Assembly (NCBI GenBank): GCA_018894105.1 | Contig: CM032133.1 | Span: 11,918,501 to 11,982,500, forward strand | Origin: Jacaranda mimosifolia | Taxonomy: Eukaryota; Streptophyta; Magnoliopsida; Lamiales; Bignoniaceae | DNA: 64,000 nucleotides | Direction of reading: 5' to 3' | In this document: one piece after another, positions 11,308 through 23,420 of the stretch | Position numbering within the stretch: the first letter of the stretch is position 1 | Layout of the letters: every line of letters starts with the position of its first letter | The notes under the pieces: generated by a model | What the model was told of the DNA's origin: nothing | Databases searched by the model: none | What the model saw: only the letters and a program-made list of their open reading frames with translations | Position numbers and translations under genes: made by a program

Positions 11308-11756
11308 AGGGGTGTAAACGAGCCGAGCCAAGCCCGAGCTTAGCAGGCTCGGGCTCGGCTCGTTTACTGATTCATGAGCTTGAGCTCGGACTCGAGCTCA
11401 GCTTGTCAGAATAGGTTCGGGCTCAGGCTCGGCTCGGCTCGTTAAGGCTCGATTCGTATAAATTTAGATGAGATTGTTTTAATTCGATAAGGCTCAATTC
11501 GTATAAGCTCGGATGAGCTCGAGCCCGTTTAGGTTTGAAACAAAATTTATAATAATAAACATCATATTATTATTATTATTATTATAAAAAGCTCGTTTAG
11601 GCTCGCGAGCCTGTCGAGCAGAATATTATTGAGCTTGGCTCGGCTTGTTTGACTAGCAATTTTGGGCTCGGCTCGTTTAAGTTCGAGCCGAATTCGAGCT
11701 TTTATCGAGCCAAGTCCGAACTGTTCGCGAATAGTCTCATCTCATTTACACCCCTA
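11308..11756. mobile_element. hAT-like MITE with 8-bp target duplication
   Basis: A 449-bp non-coding element with terminal inverted repeats TAGGGGTGTAAA at the left and TTTACACCCCTA at the right. It is flanked by the perfect 8-bp direct repeat TACCAACC at 11,300-11,307 and 11,757-11,764, the duplication length expected of hAT transposition. The interior is made largely of repeated GGCTCG/CGAGCC and GAGCTC words, so it can fold extensively on itself. A short ATT microsatellite sits near 11,565-11,585. No transposase, so it depends on another element. It ends about 450 bp upstream of the LTO1 start codon. Confidence 0.85.
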
Positions 11757-11764
11757 TACCAACC

Positions 11765-12204
11765 TAATAAAAAAATTATTAACGTGACATCTTATACCAT
11801 CCCAAAACACAAACAAACAAATAATTTTCTCTCAATTTATTCTATACCTACCTCTCAAAATACAAATAAACAACTATCATATTCTCTAAACCCACTTTCC
11901 AAAATTCGTTATCCCAAAATTTTTTGGAGAATGCCCAATTCACATCCAAACACAGCCAAAATTTTTGGACTATTTGTTTGTTGAATTAGAAACAACCTAT
12001 GAGCTGGACTCTCCGTTAATAATGCAATTCAGCTAACAATTCTCTATCCAAAAAAACGAAAAAAAAAAAAAAGGAAAAGAAAAAAGAAAAAGGAATAAGT
12101 TTGAGCTAACAATTTGTCCACCACTAGAGGCAGGCTTCCCATTTTCCACCGCCAGAGAAAACACACAGTACTGTGTGAAGATATACGGTCAGCTGCGTGA
12201 GCTG
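11765..12204 (+). promoter_or_regulatory. LTO1 upstream region and probable 5' leader
   Basis: Between the MITE and the LTO1 start codon. It contains an A/G-rich tract at about 12,055-12,095 and a purine/pyrimidine-mixed leader. No clear TATA box could be placed. The transcription start is unknown; promoter status is inferred only from position. Confidence 0.35.
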
Positions 12205-15200
12205 ATGGCGACGGCGCCCACGAGCTTCTTCAGTATATCATCCTCTTCTCTCACCTTCCGTCGAATACCGTTTCTCTTTTCTTCTCCTTCTCCTCATTCT
12301 TTTCCCGTTCCTTCTCCTTCCTACGTCAAGGTGAGAGTTTCTAATCTCTTTCTCTATACTTTTGTGTCTGTCTTTTCTCCCTACTCGGGTACAATTTAAT
12401 TATTGATGTTTGTATCTTGATTCGATTGTAGAAAGGGGTTTGGGGACAGGGACATCTGTTGGTGCCAGTGAATTGCGTGTCGGAGCGCAGTAAACAAACT
12501 GCTGAATCCGAGTCCGAAACGCAATCGTCGCTTTCATCGTTGGAATCTCCATCGTCTTCTGGTATTATTGATGGTGATGGTGATACGGGCATTTCAGCAT
12601 ACAAATGGTGCGCGGGTCTTGGAGGAATCGGATTCCTGGAGACCGCGTATTTGACTTACCTGAAGCTCACCAATTCGGACGCCTTCTGCCCAATGGGAGG
12701 GGGCTCTTGCACCACCATCCTCACCAGTGACTACTCCTCTGTTTTCGGTAATCTTTTACCTTATTTTAGTTTAAAGAGAAAATGCTAAGGGCCTGTTTGT
12801 TTTCATCTTCTAACATCATTTCACATTTTTTATTACTTGAAAATTGAAACACATGACTTTTTAAATATTTTCACCAACTTATTTTCATTTTAATTTTCAA
12901 AATATATTTTTCAATAACCTATATATCATTTTCAATTATCTATATATTTTTGTCCGTATTATCATTATTTCTATCTCTCGACACATAAAGCCTAATAAAC
13001 CAAATATAATCAGTATTTTTTCAACAATTTATCCAAATATAAAGTCATTTTCAACTCACTTTTACTAACTACCTTTTTAAATTTTGGAAATGATAAAAAT
13101 GGAAAACTAAAATAAAAATAAAACCAAACAAGCCCCTAAGTAGTTATAGATGATTATGTGATGTATGTGAGCTGGCATTGGTTCTGATTCTGAATCAGAT
13201 TTTTCTGCTAGTGTACTGTGATGGAATGATGTACATTTGCTTTTTGTTTAATACAAGTGTTTGAATTTGGAATTATTTTAATTTAGATACCCGTTATAGA
13301 TGTTAAGAGCGCATAGCGCACTATAGCGCAAAGGTCTCTTGAGGCTATAACAAATAGTGCAACGTGAAGCGCGCGCTTTTTTGCAATAAAGCGCAACATA
13401 TGAGATGTATTTTCATATTTCTATAATATAGTTATATACCAAGAATGCTAATAAATTTAAACAATTATAGAACATATAAACAATAATTTCATCAATATTT
13501 AAGCATATTTGGCAAATTTTCAGCATACAAATAATAAAATAAACGAAGCAATACAAATTGTAAAAAAAAAAATAAGCATATAGATAATAAAAAATAAAAA
13601 AGGAAAATGAATGACTAGAGTCTGGAAGGACATAGAAAGAGTCAAGAAAACAAGAAAAAGGTTGAAGAAGAAAAGAGGAATAGCGAAGCGTTGTGGAAGG
13701 AAAGAATAAGAAATATAATAGGAAAAATAATTGAAATTTACATGGTTGTCGGCGGTGGTGGCTGATAGTTTTATTTGCAAGTGTGAAGTGTGTTTGTTTT
13801 GTAATAAAATGCCAAATCCTAATTCTCAAGTTAAAAAACTTAGTCCAAAACCGTAGTCCCATAAAGCCCAAAAGGCGCGAGCCTCGCCTTTCGGGCTATA
13901 GCACATATAGCGCCCTAAGGCATTTGCTGTGCAGGGCGCGTTGAGGCGCAAGGGTTGCGCTTCGAAGCACCCTGTGCTAGCGCATGCCTTTGATAACTAT
14001 GATACCAGTGATGGAGCATTTTTGTGCAACAGTCAATATTAGTATGTGCTCAGCAGACTATATTCAGCAATAGTTGCATAAGGAATTCTGTGTCCCTCAT
14101 TAGTGAGAGACAGGGAAGCCGAAATGAAATGAAATTCTTTATACCTAGCATTTGCCTGCTAGATAGTCCTATGTTTTTGATATGTATGCAAATTTACAGT
14201 ATTTTTATTTTATTTTTGAGAGTGAAACGAAGTTTTTCAATACATAAACAATAATTTTTTTTAAAATAAAATTATGTATTGCTTGTGTGATCGTCAACCA
14301 AATGAGTTTGAGATGGATCAGATCTTGCAAAAATCCTTTTGTAAGGGCTTGAGGTCTTGATGTGTAGAAAACCTGTTCTTTTGAAAGGAGATTGTGCAAA
14401 GCTGGGTCCATCTTAAAAACAGTGGATTAATAGCATACTTGGTGTAGCTCAAAAGCACTATACTGCCACATGCACAATAGTATGCACATTTTGCATTGTA
14501 TGCTGCAAGAGTGTCCTCTATTTTTATCGATGGCATTAATCTTTTTTGGCTGCTTTAGAAACAATAGTGGAAATGAATTTTGGGGGTGAATTCACAGGAA
14601 AAAAGAAATGATGTTTATGTTCCATTAACAAGATCTGAGAAAAGAAAAAGAAAACCTGAAAATTAGATTTCAAACTTCATTCACGAGAAGGTTCAATTTC
14701 TGATCCTAAACTTCTATTGGTAATTAGAGTTTGATTGTGATTGTGTGTTACAAATTGTCTTAGTGGTAATTGTTTTCTTCTCCTAAGTTGTTCAGTTACC
14801 TTCTGCTGAACATATGCGCCATAATTCAGTCTCACATCATGTTTTTATGTTCCATTCATTTGATGGGCATCATTCCCAACTTCTTCGCACATTACTTGGT
14901 ACTTGCATTGAAAATTTTTGTTTTCTGTTGGCAATCTTCAGATGAGGAAGCATTATGCCACTTCCATTTTACTCCTAAAAATTAAAATCATGCTTTTCCA
15001 TTGTCAGGTGTTCCTCTTCCATTGTTTGGCATGCTTGCATATGGTTTAGTCGCAACCCTTGGCCTACAATTGGGTGCAAAAGGAAGGACATTTTACACAG
15101 GGAAGACTGATGGTGAAATGATCTTAATTGGAATAACTACCTCTATGGCAGTTGCTAGTGCATATTTTTTGTACATTCTGAACACTGAGTTTGTTGGAGA

Positions 15201-18200
15201 ATTTTGTATATATTGTTTGGCATCGGCAATGTTATCCTTCAGTTTGTTCTTCATCAGCCTGAAGGTCTTTCTCTGGCAAGATGATTAGTCTTTCTCAAAC
15301 CATTTTAGTGCTTTGTTTCTAGCAATCACAAGAAATTTTTGGTTCAATGTGCAGAGATTTGGGTCAGACAAACTTCAAAAAGTCTTGGGCTTACAGCTAT
15401 TCATTGCTGGCTTGGTGGTTATTGGCTTGACTGCATCTTATAATTCTGCACGACCAGTCTCCTCAAGGTAACCAAGTGCTTTAGTGATATGAGTAGCCTT
15501 GAGAGATGGTTGTATAAAGTAAATTGACGTGTAATAAATGATTTTATTAGGTTGGGTGCTGCTATACTTTTTTGGGTTGCAATGTTTTAGGGTTTCGTTG
15601 TGATATGAGTGTGGATTTCGTCCTCAAGTGGAAATTTTGTCTGATTCTCGTATGATCCATAACGAAAATAAGTTAATGGTATTAGGAAGGATGCCCTCAA
15701 TATGATTATCTCACTGAAAGAGCCAATGTCAAAGAGTTACCTTTAAGATTTAATTACATCAATAAGCGTCCTCAAGTGCAGACTGGATACCTTTTGGGGG
15801 TAGAGTTTTCTTTTGTCACATATTCTGTAATTCATAGATTGGTTGACTTATTATCAGACAAATGTTTTGACAAGTGAGAGTGCTACTAAATAAATATTGG
15901 ATTGAGAGTTTTGGAGTTAGCTGAGTTATTTTTTTCCCTGTTTTCTTGATTTAGTGTATAACTAATGGAAATATTCTCAAATGCTTAGTCTTTGCACTTT
16001 GATTGGTGCTTCCATGAAAATGATTAATCTTTCCTGGATGCTTAGTCTTTGCACTTTGACTGGTGCTTCCATGCAAATGATTAATCATTCTAGGAACCAT
16101 GCTTTTCTCAAACTAATGCTTTTCCCAAATGCTATTCTCAAAGTTGAACCACTGTGTAGAACAAGATAAAATATCTGTTTATGAGGTTGATTTTGCTGTT
16201 GATGAATTGAAAAATATTAACACTATGTTTGGACCTTGGATTTTAATGAGGAAATACCAAGGAAAACTTTTTTCATACTTCAAATGATGTACCTTTATGC
16301 ATTAGTTTTTGCGCATTTGCATTTCCCTTTCTTTTTCCTTACTAATTTCATTGATCCAAACATAGCAAGAACTACTTAAGTAGCACTGATCTCTGAGTTC
16401 AAGTGACACTCAGGTAGGAAGATTGATTACAGTCTCAGGGGGTCTAGAGCAAGTGATGGATCTTCTGACTGAGAAAAGAAGAAAGGCAGTGGAAATTCAG
16501 GGCTAGCCTAGCGTTCTGACCTTTTTGTCCCATTTCTAACTGTTGATTAACAGAATTTATCAGCAGCACCATCCTAGATATATGCTTGTTGACTTTCAAC
16601 ATCAAGATATACAGTGGAAAATCATGTTTCCTGTTATAATTAATTGTGAATACTTCAATACGGTGCTAACAAGGCAATATATTTGTTAACTATCTAGAGG
16701 CTTGCCCATCAAACATGCCCTGTTGCTGATACTTTACTTGATACTTCTCATTATATACACTTGTACCACTTGTTAAGATTTTGTTTTTGAATTCAATACA
16801 TTTGAGTTTTTGAATATACTATAGATAAGACTTTGATTGGGAACTTAAGGGATCTGTTGTAACCTATGCTGTTGATGACCTTGCGCTCAAAGGAAACACA
16901 TCCCACGGTTTCTGAATTGAATTCTTCACCATATGTGCAACAGCTTGGCTGAGACTGAAATACCATACTTCGAAACTGAGATCACAAAAGAATCAAGTCC
17001 TTTGGCCATTTCACTTGCGAAACATCTGCGTTCAATTGGAGCAAAATTATATGGGGCTTTCTGGTGTTCACATTGTCTGGATCAGAAAGAGGTACTTTCC
17101 TTTCTGCTTGACTTCCAACCAATTGATACGGCGGATTAGTAGGACAAGAGATAATTTTTTTTCAAAATTGGATGAGTGAAAACAATCTGTTTTTCTTTTG
17201 TGGCTTTGATGAATCTCAATTTCTCAAAATATACTGGAACATGAAAATGAGGAAATGATCTAAAATATTAGTTCAAGAATATTCTAGACAAATGAAAAGT
17301 TTTAGGGGCAATGTATAGTAGGTTGATCAACAAGGAGTACTTTTGGTAATTTAATAGAAGCAAATTTTAGTATGCATTCTTCACTTGTAATTTTCAGAGA
17401 TTTTATGCACTAGAAACTAACGAAGTTTGGCATTTTTTCTAGAGATTTATGGGCTAGAAATTTGCTAATTCCAGCTTTAGTTCCCTTTTTCCTCACTGTA
17501 AGAAAGGGAAGACTCGTTAAAACCACAACTGACTGATACCTCTTATAAGAATACATAAGAAGTACCTCAGTCAACATTACTTTGTTTTCCGGATAAAATA
17601 ATATCATTAAGAGGGTTTGAAGGGGGTTAAATAATTACAGATATTACTATTTCTTTCCTGCAAGCTACGCTAGAAGATCCCTATGATATTGGGGGATTTT
17701 AGACGACAGAGATTATATCTGGAGTTAATATGTTGTTACAGACTGCTGATAATGAGGAGAAAATCCGCAGCAAGATAGATTTTGTGAACTAAATGGAAAG
17801 AACTGCCCTGACGACTGCATAAAAACAAAGGTTAGGCATGCTGTGTGGAAAAAGCCTCAAATGGTCAAGTTAGAAGGATGACTGGTGTAGAGTGCATAGA
17901 TTGAATTTACCTGCTCTATTAAGCTCCTTTTATCATGGTGCTGGCTTGGGTGGTTTTTAAGGTAGTGAGTTCTGACATGTATGCACTATGGTACTTATGG
18001 CTGCATTGCTCACTACAAGACTTTGAAGTAGTTCCATATGGAGTGAAATTGACCTAAACCTGATATTCTGGCTGGGATCACCTGGAGGCTAATTGACATT
18101 TAAATTTATTAATTCTCTGATTCAAGAATAACGGAAAAAAAAATGAACTTTATAATTTACAGGCTAACAATTTTTGTTTTTGATTGTTTTGGAATGCTGT

Positions 18201-18773
18201 CCTGACAGATCTTTGGGCGGGAAGCAGCAAAATTGTTAGACTATGTGGAGTGCTTTCCTGATGGAGTAAGCAAAGGAACTAAAATGGCTCAGGCCTGTTT
18301 AGATGTTAAACTTGAAGGGTTCCCAACCTGGGTAATAAACGGTCAGGTGTGATGCTCACTTTTAAGTCTGAAATGCCTCCCCCCAACCCAATCCTCATGA
18401 AATCATGAGAACTCTTGTCTTAAGACATTTAGTTGTGTTTCACATTTGTCAAAATTGATTTTTGGGATGACTGCCCTACCTGCCTGTTTTACCTTTAACC
18501 TTGTGTGGTTCTATAAATATCTCAGATATTGATTGACAAGAAGAAATGAGTGTGCTGCTGTTTGTCTCTTGTCGCTTGCTTTTGTGAAAAAGCAAACAAG
18601 CAGGAAGGGACAATCGGACTAAGATGTTTAACACCGTGTTATTTTTACGTCCTTTTATAGTGCGCTGTTTGCTAAGATGACTCTTATTGCAGGTTTTGAG
18701 TGGAGAGAAACATTTGTCAGAGCTTGCTACGTTATCTGGAGTCAAACTTGAAGATTTAAGTCAGTCAAACTAA
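12205..18773 (+). CDS. LTO1: LTO1: chloroplast VKOR-thioredoxin fusion, 7 exons
   Basis: Thylakoid thiol oxidoreductase of the vitamin K epoxide reductase family. Known plant LTO1 forms disulfides in lumenal proteins, using a quinone as acceptor, and is needed for photosystem II assembly. Exons I place: 12205-12330, 12432-12747, 15008-15264, 15355-15467, 16944-17091, 18209-18346, 18693-18773; all introns are GT-AG and phases join cleanly to 392 residues, close to the Arabidopsis protein. Residues 1 to about 55 are Ser/Pro-rich with few acids, fitting a transit peptide. The VKOR part (about 98-265) has 4-5 membrane segments, loop cysteines C128 and C135 (FCPMGGGSC) and the CXXC at 214-217 (FCIYC). 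The thioredoxin-like domain (about 275-390) has WCSHC at 311-315, C335, C350 and a cis-proline at P359 (GFPTW). All redox residues are intact. The start is the first ATG in frame before the transit peptide. Intron 2 (2.26 kb) carries two MITE-like elements. Likely functional. Confidence 0.95.
12789..13136. mobile_element. PIF/Harbinger (Tourist-like) MITE in LTO1 intron 2
   Basis: A 348-bp AT-rich element that starts GGGCCTGTTTGTTTT and ends AAAACCAAACAAGCCCC, giving imperfect terminal inverted repeats. It is flanked by TAA on both sides (12,786-12,788 and 13,137-13,139), the target duplication typical of PIF/Harbinger. No coding potential. It lies 41 bp inside intron 2 and does not disturb the splice donor. 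Confidence 0.8.
13298..13999. mobile_element. Second MITE-like element in LTO1 intron 2
   Basis: A segment bounded by GC-rich arms full of GCGC words (about 13,305-13,395 and 13,870-13,990) around an AT-rich core. The outer ends GTTAAGAGCGCATAGCGC and, in reverse complement, GTTATCAAAGGCATGCGC, are partly matching inverted repeats. I could not define an exact target duplication, so family is not assigned. The 152-codon minus-strand frame inside it is low complexity and not considered a gene. Confidence 0.5.
15981..16094. repeat. Two-copy 57-bp tandem repeat in LTO1 intron 4
   Basis: Two adjacent 57-bp units begin ATGCTTAGTCTTTGCACTTT at 15,981 and 16,038, differing at a few positions. This is a local tandem duplication inside intron 4 with no coding role seen. 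Confidence 0.85.
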
Positions 18774-19528
18774 GATGCCATTCCCCACGTGCCTCTTGCT
18801 TTGGCTTCTACAAGATGTTAGTTTACAGTTAGCTGATGATTGAAATGATTTTGGCTTCTCCTTTTCAGTCTTACTTACTATAGCAGTAACAATATCCTAA
18901 GAGCCTTAGCTAAAGTACATATCTGGTGCAGTCAATTTTCTGTAAATGCTTACATTGATAAGAAAGCTTCATTAGGGATGAAGTGCTGGTAAAGGATGGC
19001 GAGGGCCAGAAAACCCGGATTAATCAGTATATTTCAGGTACATAGCTGGCTGCCCAATGAAACATATTTTGTAATACAGCATCCTCATAGAAATGGAAAA
19101 TAGAGCAGTGTACAATATTTGATGTGTTGTAGCTGAAGCATTACAGCAAGGATTTACATGTTCTCCTTGACAAGATGAATGCTTATTGTGCAGTTGCTTG
19201 GGATCATAATTGGATAATTACCATGTAATACAGGAATTGCGTGTAATGAAAATAGGGACAGGAAAATTTCTCACTTATAATTCTTAATTTGATCCGTCTC
19301 TTTAGAATGTTATTGGTATGTAATAAATAGCACTCTTACATGGTAGTTAACTGATCAATGTTTTTTTCTCTTTCTTTTATTTGGTTTTCTCGTGTGAATG
19401 CCAAAAATGAAAGTAATGTTTGTTAAATTTTCCTTTTTAAGACTTGGCATTTGTTAGTAAAATGGGTAGTCGTGCAATGGATTATACGCTACTGATTGCT
19501 TTTGTGGTGATGGCTCTCACAGAATAAT
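18774..19528 (+). other. LTO1 3' UTR and downstream flank
   Basis: Follows the LTO1 stop codon. The poly(A) site cannot be fixed; a candidate AATAAA lies near 19,322 and the sequence turns AT-rich from there. No other gene is visible. Confidence 0.4.
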
Positions 19529-19531
19529 TTA

Positions 19532-19873
19532 GGGGCTGTTTGGTTTTGTTTCCATTTTCAATTTTCATTTCAATCATTTCTAAAATTTGAAAAGTTAGTT
19601 AGTGGAAATGAGTTGAAAATAAGTTTGTATTTGGATGAAATGTTGGAAATGTAATGATTATATTAGTTTTAATAAGTTGTAGGTGGAGAAAGATAGAAAT
19701 AATGGAATAGAAAGAGAAGATGTATAGGTTATTGAACAAAGATATATAAGTTATTGGAGAATGTATTTTGAAAATAAAAATGATGTTGAGTAAAATTTTT
19801 TAAAAAGTGATGATTTTTATTTGTGGGATAGTCAAAAATGAAAAAAGTGGCTATAGAAATAAAATTAAATAGG
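19532..19873. mobile_element. Degenerate PIF/Harbinger-like MITE
   Basis: Starts GGGGCTGTTTGGTTTTGTTTCC after TTA (19,529-19,531). The best right end is near 19,873, where AAATAAAATTAAATAGG is followed by TTA. The left end is nearly the same as the elements at 12,789 and 41,649, but the right arm has mutated. About 340 bp, non-coding. Confidence 0.55.
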
Positions 19874-19876
19874 TTA

Positions 19877-22784
19877 GCTCGCAATGCAAGTATGCAAGTG
19901 TAAATCATTCTGTACATGGTATGTTGCATCAAGATTGAAATGGGTAATAAATATGAAAATATTAGCATACTAGCCGCAGGGTGGGTTGATTGATTTTAGT
20001 TTTTGATCAATTATTTAAATGGATTCAGTATCTGTTATGGAAAATTTCGACTTAATCTAATTTACTCTACAACTGGATGTATATATTTAATTTTTTAAAA
20101 TTGAATTGAAAAATGGTAGGAAGATGAAGAGATATGTATCCACATCAGAAGTTGAAAAAGGTTTTGGACCGCCATACATCATCCAAATTTGACTATTAGG
20201 GTTGTATTGAAAGGTACGATTAGGCTTTAGAAGGTCGAGGGCCTATATTTTAGTGAGTGTGTGTGGCCGGCTTGCCTTGTTTTCGCTTGACCCTCCGCTT
20301 GGACTTCAATAAGCTCAATACCATATATAATTTTTGCCACAAAATAAATTAAAAAGCTTTTTCGTTGTAGTATTTTATAATGATGAATGTGGAACAATGT
20401 ATAGTAAACGACCATGCACTATTTGTTAGTACCATAATCTATATGAAAATATAGATGCCTTTGTCTAACTAATGGTCCAATCAACTTTGAAAGAATGAAA
20501 AGATAAACTTTTTTATCTAATCAATATTATTTATCAGAATGAACAGATGCGCTTATCAAGTCAGTGTCAATCTTTTCAATAGTCATGTTTTGTTTGATAT
20601 ACCTTTTCACTAATTATAAATTCATCCTTTCATATTGTAGATTTCGTTTATTTTTATCCTTGTACTTCTCTCTTCTATATTCAAGCACTAAGAAAAAAAA
20701 TTTCCATCATATTTGAATTTAATCTTTTTTTTTCCCCTTGGAAAGTTAAGAACTTTTGTTGGTTTGCTATTTTTAAAATTTGTAATGCTACAATCTCAAG
20801 AAGAGATTTTTGTATCTCGGGGACGATCACCAAGTACTCATAGCACTAGTGTAGGGCAATTTCATTTTAAAGAAAAAAGATGCTAACTCTTGTTTTGTTG
20901 TAGCTTTCTTAGGTTGTCATGTTTATTTATTCCTAACTATTGCTTTGCCCAAAAATATCTACTATTTATAATCATAAATTCTTTCAAATACATTTCTCCA
21001 ACAATTTTAAGATACTCTATGCAACTTTAGATAATGGAATTATCATCATTAATCATTTCTCTAATTACTGCTTGGAGAGAAACTAGAAATGTTTTCACTT
21101 TTAAAGATGGAAACAAAAGATACTATAAGGGCGATTCTTCAATCGAGGGCCATGACTTTGCTTTCCTGACCTCATCCTTGATAGTAGATGTGCTAATAAG
21201 AGACAAGATAATCGATCTCCGTGCTTACGACTTGAAGTAAACCATGGGCCCTACAATGGTCGGGCGTGGTCGGCATTGACCTTAAAAATTTTGGACTCCT
21301 ATGTGATACAAGATGATTGCATTCAATGTTAATAGACTGTTAGTACACACTCTTTCTTTTCTGCATTAATAATAGGCTACGCCATTTTCTGTGATAGTGC
21401 ATGTTCCCAGGATGATAGTTTTTAGGTTGCAGGATGATAGTGCATGTTCCCACCTGCCAAGAAGGAGCATTAGGTTGTCTTTTATGAGAAAGACCTAATA
21501 TACCCCTTGCTCTTAGCTGTGCAAGATGAAGGTAAACAACTCATTTACACCTTGTTCTTGGCTATTTTTTCATATCTCCTCCTGCTACATTATACTGACT
21601 TAAGTATTGAAGGGTTTTGGTCAGGGCCACCTCGGTAAGCCTAACATGCGCCCTGTGGTTGTAGGTCTGATACATGCACTTCCATCTATGCTAAGTTCGA
21701 TCTCCACAGCAGATTCACCAAACCATTTTCTTTCACCTTTTACACTTAACCCCTTCAGAGAAAAAAAATCCACTCCATCATATACCTTGAATCTCATGAG
21801 GTTCTCAAGTGAGACGATCATCATAAGAGAGCATCACTCAATATATAAAGTCGAGTAAATTCTTTCGCAGAAACGACATGATCATTGGATTGAAAAATAT
21901 AGTATATCATGTGTATAGTTCCATCACATTTGTAATAACTCTATTCAATGCACTCCAAAAGTAGTATAAAACAGAGGATGCAAGTTCAGAAAAATTCATA
22001 TGATTTATGGACTTCAAAAAAATAGACTCTAAGACAAACATTGACGAGTCAAGTTTATAGGCCATGCATCGGTTTATACAAATACAGGCAGAAAAAATAT
22101 GAAGTTTAATGAATTCTTCTAGTTGGAAACTAGCTACTACCTTTATAGGACTTTGAAAATTACATGAAGAATAAGCTCCTAATATAGGCTAAGGCTGATC
22201 TGGTGGAAGCAAATGCTAGGAAGAAGATGCAACACTCTAAGAATGGTTAGAAAAGAGAAAGAAAGTGAAAGAAAAGATAGAAGTCTAAAAAGAACTGCTA
22301 CAACTATATAAGTCGAATTGTAAGTTAAAAGATGGCAAGCTTCCGAAGAAAAGTAATCAAAACCAAGTGCATACAATTGAGGATACGAAAGTCCCAATTG
22401 AGAAATTAGATTCTCATGCTCCCAAAAGTTGTGATTTGAAGCCAATTTGATGGATAACTAAAGAAAATAGTAGATTTGCATAGACATAATAAGCTATACT
22501 TATTTTGACAAGAAAATCTGCTTGTCTTACATTCCAATCAATGAATTGAGGATTTTCATGGGCAATTTGTCAACTTCTAAATTTTCCACATTGGACAAAG
22601 TGGTGTTAAAAATAAACTTGGGAAAAAAAATTAATTGTGATCATGTGTTATTAGGAATCATGTCAAAATAATCCTAAAGAGATGGTCATATGTGGGGAAA
22701 AAATAAAGACCTAACTTTTAATTGGACTCTTCTATATATTATTATGGGATGGAAAAGTTCTAATGAGGTATTTTTTTTGCTGCT
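19877..22784. other. Intergenic spacer, no gene recognised
   Basis: AT-rich sequence with only short, unconvincing open frames. A small local duplication at about 21,373-21,458 repeats AGGATGATAG and GTGCATGTTCCCA. No RNA gene or intact transposon termini were seen. Confidence 0.4.
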
Positions 22785-23420
22785 AGGTAAGTGGATGGAG
22801 GAGGATTCCTTGATAAGTCTTGTATGGAGGTCGAACTTAGCTCTTAAAGAGGCGCGAAGGTTGGTCCTGGAACCACAAGGAACACATTAGGCTTGTTGAG
22901 GTGGTCCTTGGCTAAAACCCTTCAATGCTTAAGTTAGTTAAGGAAAGAGGAAAAGAGTAAGACATGTAGCTGAGGCAAAAAATAAGTTGTGTACCTTTAC
23001 TAGACTGTAAACTGGGATATCTATAAAGCCTGTAAATGGGGATTTTACCATTGACTCTTTGTCGTGCCTTGGCAAGTTCTCCCTTTTATAGGGGCATATT
23101 GGGTTTTCTTAGAAGGATCAGCTAGATGTACCTTGGTAGGTGGAGGTGTGCACTATCATCCTGCCATTTGACAGCTTTAGTGCGAACAGAAAGTGGAGCA
23201 TCTGCTTATTAATGTAAGATGAGAAAATATATGTTGGAAATTTGCCAGCATTGAATGCATCCACCTTGTATTAAGTCAGAAGTTTAGATTTCCCCAGGTT
23301 GATCTTGAATTGGTTTGGTTATTGCTGGATCTTTGGTTCTACATTATGAGCATGGCCTCGACTACCGAGATTGGGGTCGAAAGGGTCAAGGCTTAGGGTC
23401 GACAGAGCATCCTTGTTGTG
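22785..23420. repeat. LTR-like direct repeat, left copy
   Basis: About 640 bp that aligns in the same direction with 26,163-26,835. Shared landmarks include CTTGTATGGAGGTCGAACTT, ACCACAAGGA, a TTTTATAGGGGCATATTGG and a block rich in TCGACT/GTCGA. This pairing is what defines the retroelement at 22.8-26.8 kb. Exact edges, orientation and target duplication are not resolved; weak similarity to the LTR at 9,127-9,995 suggests the element points to the minus strand. Confidence 0.6.

Noticed and set aside
12175..12204. Upstream in-frame GTG start for LTO1
   Set aside because: Plants rarely use GTG, and the ATG at 12,205 gives a typical transit peptide.
12341..12604. Minus-strand 87-codon frame over LTO1 exon 2
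   Set aside because: It is antisense to clear coding sequence and has no motif.
13413..13871. 152-codon minus-strand frame in LTO1 intron 2
   Set aside because: Phe/Tyr-rich translation of AT-rich MITE-like sequence with no recognisable domain.
21034..21240. 68-codon plus-strand frame (MELSSLIISLITAWRETRN)
   Set aside because: Composition is protein-like, but it is isolated, with no domain, splice context or neighbour to support a gene.
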